Source: Eubacterium sp.
GTDB lineage: Bacteria; Bacillota; Clostridia; Lachnospirales; Lachnospiraceae
Length of the DNA stretch: 9,675 bases
Assembly (NCBI GenBank): GCA_017445525.1
Contig: JAFSTZ010000133.1
Coordinates: forward strand, 1 to 9,675
Direction of reading: 5' to 3'
Below the pieces are notes generated by a model. The model saw nothing but the letters and a program-made list of their open reading frames with translations. It was not told the DNA's origin and did not search any database. Positions 1 to 8,517 of the stretch are shown here, in pieces; the stretch's first letter is position 1, and each line of letters begins with the position of its first letter. The translations under genes were made by a program, and so were the position numbers.

Positions 1-1
1 G

Positions 2-232
2 TTTTCCAGAAATATCGCCAAACGCCAACAGGAAAACCAGAAGTTTATGAACTGGAAAGCAGGCTTTAAAGACAGAAAAGCTTTTAACGAGAAACGCAAG
101 CAGGCCAGAAGCGAAGGCAAGGAATTGTTTAAGTGCCCGACATGTAAGAAACAGGTACGTGTTCCCCTGGGGAAAGGCAGGATCGAGATCACATGTCCAA
201 ACTGCCACGAGAAGTTTACGAGGAATACATGA
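2..232 (+). CDS. Zinc-ribbon small protein, 3' part only (5' end outside window)
   Basis: The frame is open from the first bases of the window, so the true start lies upstream. An internal ATG at 47 exists but is probably not the start, because the preceding residues (SRNIAKRQQENQKF) look like ordinary protein. The visible 76 residues are very basic in the first half and end in a four-cysteine zinc ribbon: CPTC, 16 residues, then CPNC, followed by HEKF. From memory, small clostridial proteins of this style have a hydrophobic N-terminal segment, then an S-R-N-x-x-K-R-x-x-E-N stretch and a C-terminal ribbon. That would make this a membrane-associated zinc-ribbon protein, but the membrane part is not in view. 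Function is unknown; nucleic-acid or protein binding is only a guess. It ends 19 nt before the phosphoesterase start and probably shares its transcript. Confidence 0.75.
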   Translation, partial: FSRNIAKRQQENQKFMNWKAGFKDRKAFNEKRKQARSEGKELFKCPTCKKQVRVPLGKGRIEITCPNCHEKFTRNT

Positions 233-241
233 TCTAATTGA

Positions 242-248
242 AGAGGTG
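242..248 (+). promoter_or_regulatory. Shine-Dalgarno site that fixes the metallophosphoesterase start
   Basis: AGAGGTG lies just upstream of the ATG at 252. The same frame also has an ATG at 159, but that start would lie inside the zinc-ribbon gene, lacks a comparable site and would add 31 hydrophilic residues ahead of the membrane segment. The start at 252 is therefore preferred. Confidence 0.7.
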
Positions 249-251
249 ATT

Positions 252-1361
252 ATGACAGCTTGGATTTTTATTTTGATAGCAGTATTAACAGTTTTTGCAC
301 TCGGTGTTATCTATATGACAGCGGCGATAGGAAGATTCGGCGGGATACAGCGACTGTCAGGTGATAAAAGATGGCTCCGAAGACTAATTTCTTTTGGAAT
401 ACTTGCAGTTATTTTTACTATTGTTTGTTTTATTTTTAATGTAGTAAATGCAGTCATAATATTTATACATGTACTAGCCTTTTTCCTGATAGCCGGAGGC
501 GTAATCCGTCTGATAAAAAGAGCAGGAAAAGAGTTTAAGATAAACTGGCAGGGCTGGGGAGCTATTTTAGTTTCCATAGTTTATCTGAGTGTCGGTTATT
601 ATCTATGCAATAATGTATGGCAGACAGACTATGCTTTTACTACCGATAAAAATATTGGTTCGCTTAAGGTGGCAGTGCTTTCAGACTCGCATATCGGAGC
701 AACATTCGACGGAGACGGTTTTGCTGCGCATCTGCAGACCATCATGCAGCAGAATCCGGATATACTTTTGATACCCGGTGACTTTGTCGATGATGATACA
801 AGCCGGGAGGATATGATCCGCTCATGTAAAGCACTTGGAGAGATACATCCGAAGTATGGAGTGTGGTATTCCTACGGAAATCACGACAAAGGATACTATG
901 ATAGCAGTTTTAGGGGATACTCGGGAGAAGATCTGGAAAACGAGCTCAAGAAAAACGGTGTCCACGTTATGTTAGATGATGTTGAGATTTTCGATAATAT
1001 CTGCATAGTCGGAAGAAAAGACAGCTCGACTATGCGTGACAGAAAAGACCTGTCCGAGCTTTTGAAAGGTGTGGATGAAAGCAATTATATCATAGTTATG
1101 GATCATGAACCAAACGACTATGAAAAAGAATCTCAGACTCCCGCAGATCTGGTTCTGTGCGGACATACACACGGAGGCCAGTTCTTCCCGGTAACCTACT
1201 TCGGAGTATGGTTCGGTATAAATGATGCCGTCTACGGTCATGAACAAAGAAACGGCACAGATTTTATAGTGACTTCCGGAATAGCTGACTGGGCGCTTAA
1301 ATTCAAAACAGGAACAAAATCGGAGTACCTGATCATCAACATATCAGAAACTTCTAAATGA
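252..1361 (+). CDS. Membrane-anchored calcineurin-like metallophosphoesterase (YkuE/YaeI type)
   Basis: The product is 369 residues. The N-terminal third has about four hydrophobic segments (roughly residues 2-26, 45-65, 66-86 and 100-118), so the enzyme is tethered to the membrane. The catalytic domain starts near residue 138. It shows the full two-metal phosphoesterase motif set: D145-S-H147, G-D177-F-V-D-D, G-N210-H211-D, H285 in the MDHEP stretch, and G-H305-T-H307-G-G-Q. All ligands are present, so the enzyme should be active with a di-metal centre (Mn, Fe or Zn in relatives). Family members act on varied phosphoesters, including lipid or cell-envelope substrates, so the substrate cannot be named. 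It lies 19 nt after the zinc-ribbon gene on the same strand and converges on the atp operon, with no evident functional link to it. Confidence 0.9.
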   Translation: MTAWIFILIAVLTVFALGVIYMTAAIGRFGGIQRLSGDKRWLRRLISFGILAVIFTIVCFIFNVVNAVIIFIHVLAFFLIAGGVIRLIKRAGKEFKINWQGWGAILVSIVYLSVGYYLCNNVWQTDYAFTTDKNIGSLKVAVLSDSHIGATFDGDGFAAHLQTIMQQNPDILLIPGDFVDDDTSREDMIRSCKALGEIHPKYGVWYSYGNHDKGYYDSSFRGYSGEDLENELKKNGVHVMLDDVEIFDNICIVGRKDSSTMRDRKDLSELLKGVDESNYIIVMDHEPNDYEKESQTPADLVLCGHTHGGQFFPVTYFGVWFGINDAVYGHEQRNGTDFIVTSGIADWALKFKTGTKSEYLIINISETSK

Positions 1362-1371
1362 TGTTTACAAT

Positions 1372-1446
1372 CGAGTAGGGGGATTTATCTACCTACTCGC
1401 TGCGCCGCCCGCGTGCAGCATCGCTGCAAATAACCATGTGCGGGCG
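1372..1446. repeat. Small hairpins in the convergent spacer
   Basis: Two palindromic units follow the phosphoesterase stop. CGAGTAGG at 1372-1379 pairs with CCTACTCG at 1392-1399 (8 bp, 12-nt loop). Then CGCCCGC at 1406-1412 pairs with GCGGGCG at 1440-1446, and the space between encloses TGCAGC/GCTGCA at 1414-1419 and 1423-1428 with a 3-nt loop. Neither is followed by a clear T-run. They may be 3'-end RNA structures of the phosphoesterase transcript or part of a repeat; the role is not known. The 9-mer TGCAAATAA occurs at 1425 and again at 1449. Confidence 0.5.
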
Positions 1447-1455
1447 TGTGCAAAT

Positions 1456-1486
1456 AAACGGGGCTGCTTTGAATGCAGCCCCGTTT
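1456..1486 (-). terminator. Terminator of the atp operon, possibly bidirectional
   Basis: This is a perfect 12-bp stem, AAACGGGGCTGC against GCAGCCCCGTTT, with a 7-nt loop. It begins 15 nt after the atpC stop in the direction of atp transcription. On the minus strand the stem ends in GTTT followed by ATTTG, a short T-rich tail as in an intrinsic terminator. On the plus strand the tail is GTTTGGATATCATTT, weaker, but the A and T ends of the stem make it usable for the phosphoesterase transcript too. Confidence 0.85.
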
Positions 1487-1501
1487 GGATATCATTTATG
1501 T

Positions 1502-1921
1502 TTACTTTTTATCTCCTTCGGCCAGCTCCAGTCTGACTAAAGACTTTCTGAGTGCCAGCTCGGCTCTCGATATATTGATGTTTTCATCGGAGCTCTTCAG
1601 GCGACGCTCAGCGCGATCCCTGGCTTCCTTTGCGCGGTCAACATCGATCTCGTCAGGCCACTCGCATGACTGGGCAAGTATGGTTACCTTCTCCTGAGTG
1701 ATCTCCATAAATCCCTCAAGAACGGCCGCCTCCTTCGTCTGATTATCAGGCTCGGAGATAGTCAGCACACCCGGCGCCACGATGGTCGTGAGCGGGATAT
1801 GCCCGGCAAGTATGCCTATATCACCCTCTGTAGTGGTAAGCTCAACCATCTCCACATCTCCGCTGTAGAAGACACGCTCCGGTGAGATAACCTCTAACTT
1901 AAACTGTTTTAATTCCGCCAT
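1502..1921 (-). CDS. atpC: F1Fo ATP synthase epsilon subunit
   Basis: The product is 139 residues, normal for the family. Residues 1-85 form the beta-sandwich domain, with the family stretch TEGDIGILAGHIPL at 31-44 and a VLEGFMEI segment. Residues 90-139 form the helical hairpin. This C-terminal part contains I92-D-V-D-R-A97, matching the I/L-D-x-x-R-A motif that binds ATP in Bacillus PS3 and E. coli epsilon, so ATP-sensitive inhibition of hydrolysis is possible. Epsilon joins gamma in the rotor stalk and contacts the c-ring. The gene follows atpD by 3 nt, with AGGAGC at 1931-1936 lying inside the end of atpD, so it is probably translationally coupled. It is the last gene of the operon. Confidence 0.97.
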   Translation of the reverse strand: MAELKQFKLEVISPERVFYSGDVEMVELTTTEGDIGILAGHIPLTTIVAPGVLTISEPDNQTKEAAVLEGFMEITQEKVTILAQSCEWPDEIDVDRAKEARDRAERRLKSSDENINISRAELALRKSLVRLELAEGDKK

Positions 1922-1924
1922 ATA

Positions 1925-4268
<2,344 letters not shown>

Positions 4269-4289
4269 ATGCTTCCTCCTTAACTATCC

Positions 4290-4415
4290 GCGTGAGGCTA
4301 ACGTACACACTCGGATTCCTACGGAATCCTCATTGTCCGTTAGGCTCTCCTGTCCTTGGATGTAAATGTCTGCATGCAAGCATGCAACATTAACATCCTT
4401 CGTCCAGCCTCACGC
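4290..4415 (-). repeat. Structured inverted-repeat spacer between atpA and atpG
   Basis: The gap between atpA and atpG is almost filled by one foldable unit. A 10-bp outer stem pairs GCGTGAGGCT (4290-4299) with AGCCTCACGC (4406-4415), starting one base after the atpA stop. On the minus-strand RNA it can extend by two G-U pairs and, past a bulged A, two more pairs. Inside are two hairpins. One at 4358-4398 pairs GGATGT with ACATCC, then AATGT with ACATT, then TGCATGC with GCATGCA. The other at 4298-4343 pairs CTAACG with CGTTAG around GGATTCC/GGAATCC with a TAC loop. The second competes with the outer stem for 4298-4303. Possible roles are RNA processing, a translation switch for atpG, or a dispersed genomic repeat. 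Confidence 0.75.
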
Positions 4416-4416
4416 T

Positions 4417-5925
4417 TTATCGCACAAATTCCTTCTTGAAATCCTCAATGGCCGATACAAGCTTCTTCTCGGTATCCTCGCTGATCACCTTCTCATCACG
4501 GATAGCAGCCGGGATATCGGGATGCTTGGAATCCATGAACTCAAAGAGTCCCTTCTCAAACTCAAGCACGTCCTCAACCGGTATATCGATCAGATACTGC
4601 TTTGTAGCTGCATAAATGATGATAACCTGATACCAAACAGGAAGCGGATTGTACTGATCCTGCTTGAGTATCTCACGGATACGCTCACCCTGATCCAGCT
4701 GTCTCTTGGTATCTGCATCCAGATCCGATCCAAACTGTGAAAAGGCTGCCAGCTCTCTGTACTGCGCAAGCTCTATACGGATAGGTCCTGCTATGGACTT
4801 CATAGCCTTGATCTGAGCCGCACCACCAACTCGCGATACGGAAAGTCCCGGGTTAACCGCAGGTCTGAAACCGGAGTTAAACATCTCTGTTTCCAGATAA
4901 ATCTGACCGTCCGTGATGGAGATAACGTTTGTCGGGATATACGCCGACACGTCTCCGGCCTGAGTCTCTATGATAGGAAGCGCTGTAAGCGATCCGCCTC
5001 CGAGCTTGTCGGAAAGCTTCGCTGCACGCTCCAAAAGTCTTGAATGCAAGTAGAATACATCACCCGGATATGCCTCACGTCCCGGCGGTCTCTTCAGAAG
5101 AAGTGAAAGTGTACGGTATGCAGTTGCATGCTTACTCAGATCATCATAAATGATCAATACATCCTTTCCTGCCTCCATCCACTCTTCGCCTATAGCACAT
5201 CCCGAATACGGTGCGATATACTGCAACGGTGCCAACTCACTGGCCGTAGCTGCAACCACCGTGGTGTAATCCATGGCTCCGTACTCTTCAAGAGTCTTTA
5301 CAAGGTTTGCCACGGTAGAAGCCTTCTGACCAATGGCAACATAGATACAGAGCACATCCTGATCCTTCTGATTTATGATGGTATCTATAGCGATAGCCGT
5401 CTTTCCTGTCTGACGGTCGCCAATGATAAGCTCACGCTGTCCGCGTCCTATCGGCACCATGGAGTCGATAGCCTTGATACCCGTCTGAAGCGGGGTATCT
5501 ACTGACTTACGGGAAATAACTCCGTGCGCCACTCTCTCTATGGGACGAAGCTTATCGGTATTGATCGGTCCCTTGCCGTCGATGGGCTGTCCGAGTGCGT
5601 TTACAACACGCCCCTGCATGGCATCACCTACGGGCACGGTCATAACTCGTCCCGTGGTCTTTACCACGTCACCCTCTGCTATACCGGATGCATTTCCGAG
5701 CAGAACGGCACCGACATTGTCCTCCTCAAGGTTCAAGACCATTCCGTAAACCTCGCCCGGGAACTCCAACAGCTCTCCCTGCATCGCCTTTTCCAAACCG
5801 TGGATACGGGCGATACCATCCGCAACCTGAATTACGGTTCCGACGTTTGCAACCTCAAACTCAGAGCTGTATTTCTTGATCTCTTCCTTGATCACTGAAC
5901 TGATCTCTTCAGGTTTTAAATTCAT
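4417..5925 (-). CDS. atpA: F1Fo ATP synthase alpha subunit
   Basis: The product is 502 residues, full length. It forms the non-catalytic nucleotide sites alternating with beta in the F1 hexamer. Visible motifs: Walker A GDRQTGKT at 169-176, the Walker B region [13 protein letters not shown] at 255-267, the family signature [10 protein letters not shown] at 355-364, and R365 in SRVGGAAQ, the arginine that completes the beta active site. The N-terminal helix (about 1-25) is the usual delta-binding segment. The gene starts 5 nt after atpH. Its GGAGGTG lies inside the atpH end, about 10-12 nt from the ATG, slightly long spacing, so coupling to atpH is likely. Confidence 0.99.
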   Translation of the reverse strand: MNLKPEEISSVIKEEIKKYSSEFEVANVGTVIQVADGIARIHGLEKAMQGELLEFPGEVYGMVLNLEEDNVGAVLLGNASGIAEGDVVKTTGRVMTVPVGDAMQGRVVNALGQPIDGKGPINTDKLRPIERVAHGVISRKSVDTPLQTGIKAIDSMVPIGRGQRELIIGDRQTGKTAIAIDTIINQKDQDVLCIYVAIGQKASTVANLVKTLEEYGAMDYTTVVAATASELAPLQYIAPYSGCAIGEEWMEAGKDVLIIYDDLSKHATAYRTLSLLLKRPPGREAYPGDVFYLHSRLLERAAKLSDKLGGGSLTALPIIETQAGDVSAYIPTNVISITDGQIYLETEMFNSGFRPAVNPGLSVSRVGGAAQIKAMKSIAGPIRIELAQYRELAAFSQFGSDLDADTKRQLDQGERIREILKQDQYNPLPVWYQVIIIYAATKQYLIDIPVEDVLEFEKGLFEFMDSKHPDIPAAIRDEKVISEDTEKKLVSAIEDFKKEFVR

Positions 5926-5930
5926 ATCGT

Positions 5931-6482
5931 CTATACACCTCCCAAGCGAACCGCTGCCAGCTGTCTTCCCATGGCATCCAGCTTCGACCTGATGCTGTTA
6001 TCAAGCACCTGATCTCCTATCCGGATGACCATGCCTCCAAGCAAAGCAGGGTCTACTATATATTTCATTTCCAGCGATGCAAAATCCGTCACCTCGAGAA
6101 CTCTCTTTTCAACCTTCTTTTTGTCCTCGTCAGACAGCTCCATAGGCGTGCTGACTTTGACCACACCTACCTTCAGCCGTTCCTTCGCCCGCATCTCAAA
6201 ATAATCCATAACCTTGCCCAGCTCACCGATCCTATTTTTACGGATCATCACGTCGATAAGCCCCATCATGTCATCAGAAGCGGATGAGAATACTTTCTTC
6301 ACCATCTCCTGCTTTTTCTCCATGGTCATATCGGGGTGCATGAGCGTGGGTAAAAAATCCGGATTATCTTTTAAAGCCTGCGACACGGACTGAACCTCAT
6401 CTCTGACAGATTCAAGCTTATCCTGTTCGACAGCAAGCTCAAAAAGCGCATCGCCGTATACCTTTGATACTAGCTTTGCCAT
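5931..6482 (-). CDS. atpH: F1Fo ATP synthase delta subunit
   Basis: The product is 183 residues, normal for delta (OSCP homologue). The N-terminal helical domain (about 1-105) binds the tips of alpha. The C-terminal domain carries the family signature [20 protein letters not shown] (148-167) followed by KLDAMGRQL. Delta joins the b-subunit stalk to the top of F1. The start overlaps the end of atpF by 13 nt and the ribosome site is weak (GGGTGATG), which points to translational coupling with atpF. Confidence 0.97.
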   Translation of the reverse strand: MAKLVSKVYGDALFELAVEQDKLESVRDEVQSVSQALKDNPDFLPTLMHPDMTMEKKQEMVKKVFSSASDDMMGLIDVMIRKNRIGELGKVMDYFEMRAKERLKVGVVKVSTPMELSDEDKKKVEKRVLEVTDFASLEMKYIVDPALLGGMVIRIGDQVLDNSIRSKLDAMGRQLAAVRLGGV

Positions 6483-6988
6483 GTCGCATCACCCATTTCC
6501 TTAAGTGTTTCGTCCACAAGCTTGTCCTGAGTAGCCTGGTCCATACCGCTCTCGACAAACTTTCCGGCCATCTGTGTAGCTACCTGGACGATCTCCTGCT
6601 TGATCTCATCTCTAACCTTATCCTTCTCAAGGGAGGCTTCCTTCTCAGCGCGCGTGATGATCCTGTGTGCCTCTGCATCCGCATCACTGATGATCTCAGT
6701 CTCGCGAGCCTTGGCTTTTTTGCGCGCCTCGGCCATCATCTCCTCCGACTGCTCGTCAACCTTGGCAAGCTTGTTGTCGTACTCCTCCTTCATGGAAAGA
6801 GCGGACTCCTTTGCCTCTGCTGCCTCATCAAGCTGTTCCTTTATATATGCTTTACGCTTTTCGATCAGCTTTCTCGCCGGATTGAACAAAAGATAGGAGA
6901 GAAGGATAAACAATATCAGCATCGCAATAAGTGTGATGCAGGTATCAAATAATGTCTGGGCATCTAACCCAAATATCCTGGGATCCAA
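6470..6988 (-). CDS. atpF: F1Fo ATP synthase b subunit, TTG start
   Basis: The product is 172 residues. It has one membrane helix at about residues 13-35 and then a long charged helix (about 37-150, rich in A, E, K and R) that forms the dimeric peripheral stalk. The R-K-L-I-E-K-R motif just after the membrane is typical of the family. The start codon is TTG: GAAAGGAGGG ends 7 nt before it, and the next in-frame ATG (residue 23) would cut the membrane helix in half. Only one b-type gene is present, so the stalk should be a homodimer. It follows a 166-nt structured gap after atpE and overlaps atpH. Confidence 0.96.
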   Translation of the reverse strand: MDPRIFGLDAQTLFDTCITLIAMLILFILLSYLLFNPARKLIEKRKAYIKEQLDEAAEAKESALSMKEEYDNKLAKVDEQSEEMMAEARKKAKARETEIISDADAEAHRIITRAEKEASLEKDKVRDEIKQEIVQVATQMAGKFVESGMDQATQDKLVDETLKEMGDATWQS

Positions 6989-6995
6989 AGATATT

Positions 6996-7005
6996 CCCTC
7001 CTTTC
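6996..7005 (-). promoter_or_regulatory. Strong Shine-Dalgarno site deciding the TTG start of atpF
   Basis: GAAAGGAGGG on the minus strand is nearly a full anti-16S match and sits 7 nt before TTG at 6988. No ATG is available at suitable spacing, so it supports the rare start codon. Confidence 0.85.
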
Positions 7006-7012
7006 AAATCCT

Positions 7013-7152
7013 ATTAAATGCTATCCATTCTAGGAAGTTCTGCCTACATTTAATCAGCCGCAAAGCTTCCATTCAAGGAAGTTCTGCCTGCGGCAGAACG
7101 ACTAAGTTTCTAAACTCTGTCTGCGCTTCGCTTGACTTCGTTAAGAAACTTA
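7013..7152 (-). repeat. Structured spacer between atpE and atpF with a 22-nt direct repeat
   Basis: Three foldable units fill this gap. In the direction of transcription the first is a 9-bp stem, 7103-7111 with 7144-7152, that begins 2 nt after the atpE stop and encloses a small GCG/CGC hairpin. Next is an 8-bp perfect hairpin GTTCTGCC/GGCAGAAC (7081-7088 and 7092-7099) with a TGC loop. Last is ATTAAATG/CATTTAAT (7013-7020 and 7047-7054). A 22-nt sequence (TCCATTC...GTTCTGCCT) occurs at 7024-7045 and 7068-7089 with one difference. An alternative fold pairs CCGCA (7058-7062) with TGCGG (7089-7093), around CTTCC/GGAAG, and would exclude the 8-bp hairpin. The stems may stabilise the 3' end of the atpE message or reduce read-through to atpF. 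Confidence 0.75.
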
Positions 7153-7154
7153 TG

Positions 7155-7409
7155 TCATGGCAACAACGGATTTGCAAATAACAGGATCATGGCAACTGCC
7201 AGACCGTAAAGACCTGTGGTCTCTGCTACCGCCTGTCCGAGAAGCATGGTGGACATTACCTCACCTCTGGCTCCGGGATTACGTCCTACTGCTGACGCAC
7301 CATAACCTGCTGCGATACCCTGGCCTACACCGGGTCCGATACCGGCGATAACCGCCAAACCTGCTCCGATTGCGGATGCTGCTCTGATAATAGCTTCTGC
7401 CATTTCCAT
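7155..7409 (-). CDS. atpE: F1Fo ATP synthase c subunit, predicted Na+-binding
   Basis: The product is 84 residues forming a two-helix hairpin, with the polar loop GRNPGARGE at 42-50. Many copies form the rotor ring of Fo. Helix 1 has the GIGPGVGQG stretch; helix 2 has the ion-carrying E63 in [13 protein letters not shown]. Compared with the Na+-ring of Ilyobacter tartaricus (Q32, V63, E65, S66, T67, Y70), this protein has Q30, V61, E63, T64, T65 and Y68. All ligand positions are kept, with Thr for Ser at one hydroxyl position, so sodium coupling is predicted. GAGAGG at 7419-7424 lies 9 nt from the ATG. The gene stands apart from its neighbours, between spacers of 268 and 166 nt, which may allow higher expression than the other subunits. 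Confidence 0.98.
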   Translation of the reverse strand: MEMAEAIIRAASAIGAGLAVIAGIGPGVGQGIAAGYGASAVGRNPGARGEVMSTMLLGQAVAETTGLYGLAVAMILLFANPLLP

Positions 7410-7677
7410 AACTGTTTCCTCTCTTTCTGCCGCGATTAATGTGCGGGCTTACTTTGTTATTGGGTTTCCGCATGAGCGCTGATGTTACATCATGTCCTCG
7501 CTCGCCCGTATAAAGGGCTCCTCGGACATGAGTAACCGCAGCTCATGCTGCACTACTACTGAATTAGTTAATCTCGCAAAGAGAACGCTGTAGTCGTTCG
7601 TCATCTGCAAAAATGATTCATGCCATGCTACATGATTGGCTGAATTGGTTACTTCCTCATAGAGAACGCTGTAAAAG
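7410..7677 (-). repeat. 268-nt non-coding structured spacer between atpB and atpE
   Basis: No gene is seen here. An imperfect 33-nt direct repeat lies at 7560-7592 and 7641-7673 (27 of 33 identical, with AGAGAACGCTGTA exact in both), 81 nt apart. The atpE-proximal half folds. CATGTCC (7491-7497) pairs with GGACATG (7524-7530) around GCCC/GGGC (7504-7507, 7515-7518), and GCAGC/GCTGC forms a hairpin at 7538-7551. A longer-range pairing of CATGAGC (7471-7477) with GCTCATG (7541-7547) would enclose the first stem and exclude the second. The atpE Shine-Dalgarno site lies downstream of all of these and is not itself in an obvious stem. No convincing internal promoter was found. Candidate roles are mRNA processing, a translation enhancer for atpE, or a repeat family. 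Confidence 0.7.
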
Positions 7678-8382
7678 CTAATCGTCGAGCTCTGTGGCGT
7701 TCTTGATAAATACCATTGTCAGCATAGCGAACACGTATGCCTGCAATGCTCCGGCGAACACGTCGAGATATCCGTGCAGCGCTGCCGGCCATCCGATCAG
7801 GGCAAGCTTCGGAAGCAATCCGTAGATCAGGCCCATCATCATCGTTCCTGAAAGGATATTCGCAAAGAGACGGAGCGAGAGCGAAACCGGTGTTGCGAGC
7901 TCGCTTATGATGTTCACAGGCAAAAACAGGAAAAATGGTTCAAACAACCCTTTGAACTTGCCCTTTGCGTTCCACTTGATACCCTGGTACTGGATCATAA
8001 CAAATGTGATCAGCGCCAACGGCAACGTCACGCCATAGTCTGCAGTCGGCGGCCTCAAACCGAACAATCCCGACAGATTGCAGAAGATGATCAGCGTAAA
8101 CAGTACACCGATATAGTTTCTGAATCTCGGAGCGAGCGTCTTGCCCATATTGCCGAGAACCAGATTGTCCACCGTCTCTACCAAAAGCTCGATGATATTT
8201 ACAAATCCCGTCGGTGCTTTTGTAGGGTCGGCTTTTTTTATCGCACGGTTTGCACAGATCGCAAAAACAATCAGGACGATCATCACTATAGCCAGACATA
8301 CATGTGTGGTAGTGATGTAAAGTGTCATCCCACCGATGTCTAATTGTTTATATCCATGGACATAAAAATCGACGTTTTCCAT
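7678..8382 (-). CDS. atpB: F1Fo ATP synthase a subunit
   Basis: The product is 234 residues, a membrane protein with about five to six hydrophobic helices. It provides the two half-channels through which ions reach and leave the c-ring. The essential arginine is R171 in the SLSLRLFANILSG stretch. The preceding helix has LPVNIISELATPVSL, as in the family, and the last helix includes LQAYVFAMLTMVFI. Its N-terminus is short and has no signal peptide. AAAGGAGAGG lies a few nt before the ATG. It follows atpI by a 135-nt gap with two hairpins, and a long structured gap separates it from atpE. It should match the sodium specificity inferred for AtpE. Confidence 0.98.
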   Translation of the reverse strand: MENVDFYVHGYKQLDIGGMTLYITTTHVCLAIVMIVLIVFAICANRAIKKADPTKAPTGFVNIIELLVETVDNLVLGNMGKTLAPRFRNYIGVLFTLIIFCNLSGLFGLRPPTADYGVTLPLALITFVMIQYQGIKWNAKGKFKGLFEPFFLFLPVNIISELATPVSLSLRLFANILSGTMMMGLIYGLLPKLALIGWPAALHGYLDVFAGALQAYVFAMLTMVFIKNATELDD

Positions 8383-8416
8383 CTTCCTCTCCTTTCTCTA
8401 GATTTTTGATACATAA

Positions 8417-8505
8417 GAAATATCTGCTATCAGATACTTCACAGGAACATATAAATGCTCCCTTGTTCTTGATACATATCTACTTAGGATCATGCGTCTG
8501 ATCCT
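8417..8505 (-). repeat. Two hairpins in the atpI-atpB gap
   Basis: AGGATCA at 8486-8492 pairs with TGATCCT at 8499-8505 (7 bp, 6-nt loop), about 12 nt after the atpI stop. TATCTG at 8421-8426 pairs with CAGATA at 8431-8436 (6 bp, 4-nt loop) and extends through one mismatch to GAA/TTC at 8417-8440. Neither has a T-run typical of a terminator, so they are more likely message-stability or processing elements. The rest of the 135-nt gap shows only the atpB ribosome site. Confidence 0.55.
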
Positions 8506-8517
8506 GCAGTATTCACA

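Noticed and set aside
159..251. Earlier ATG for the metallophosphoesterase
   Set aside because: It would overlap the zinc-ribbon gene in another frame and add hydrophilic residues before the first membrane helix. The ATG at 252 has AGAGGTG at good spacing.
4290..4415. Intrinsic terminator between atpA and atpG
   Set aside because: The stems are strong but none is followed by a T-run on the minus strand, and atpG, atpD and atpC must be expressed from the same operon.
4366..4740. Plus-strand frame over the atpA 3' end
   Set aside because: It is the antisense of atpA with no ribosome site or domain.
7279..7473. 64-codon minus-strand frame starting in the atpB-atpE spacer
   Set aside because: It runs into atpE out of frame, is basic and of low complexity after that point, and lacks a ribosome site.
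6989..7677. CRISPR-like repeats around atpE
   Set aside because: Only two copies of each repeat occur, they are imperfect, and spacing differs (44 and 81 nt). This is not a CRISPR array.
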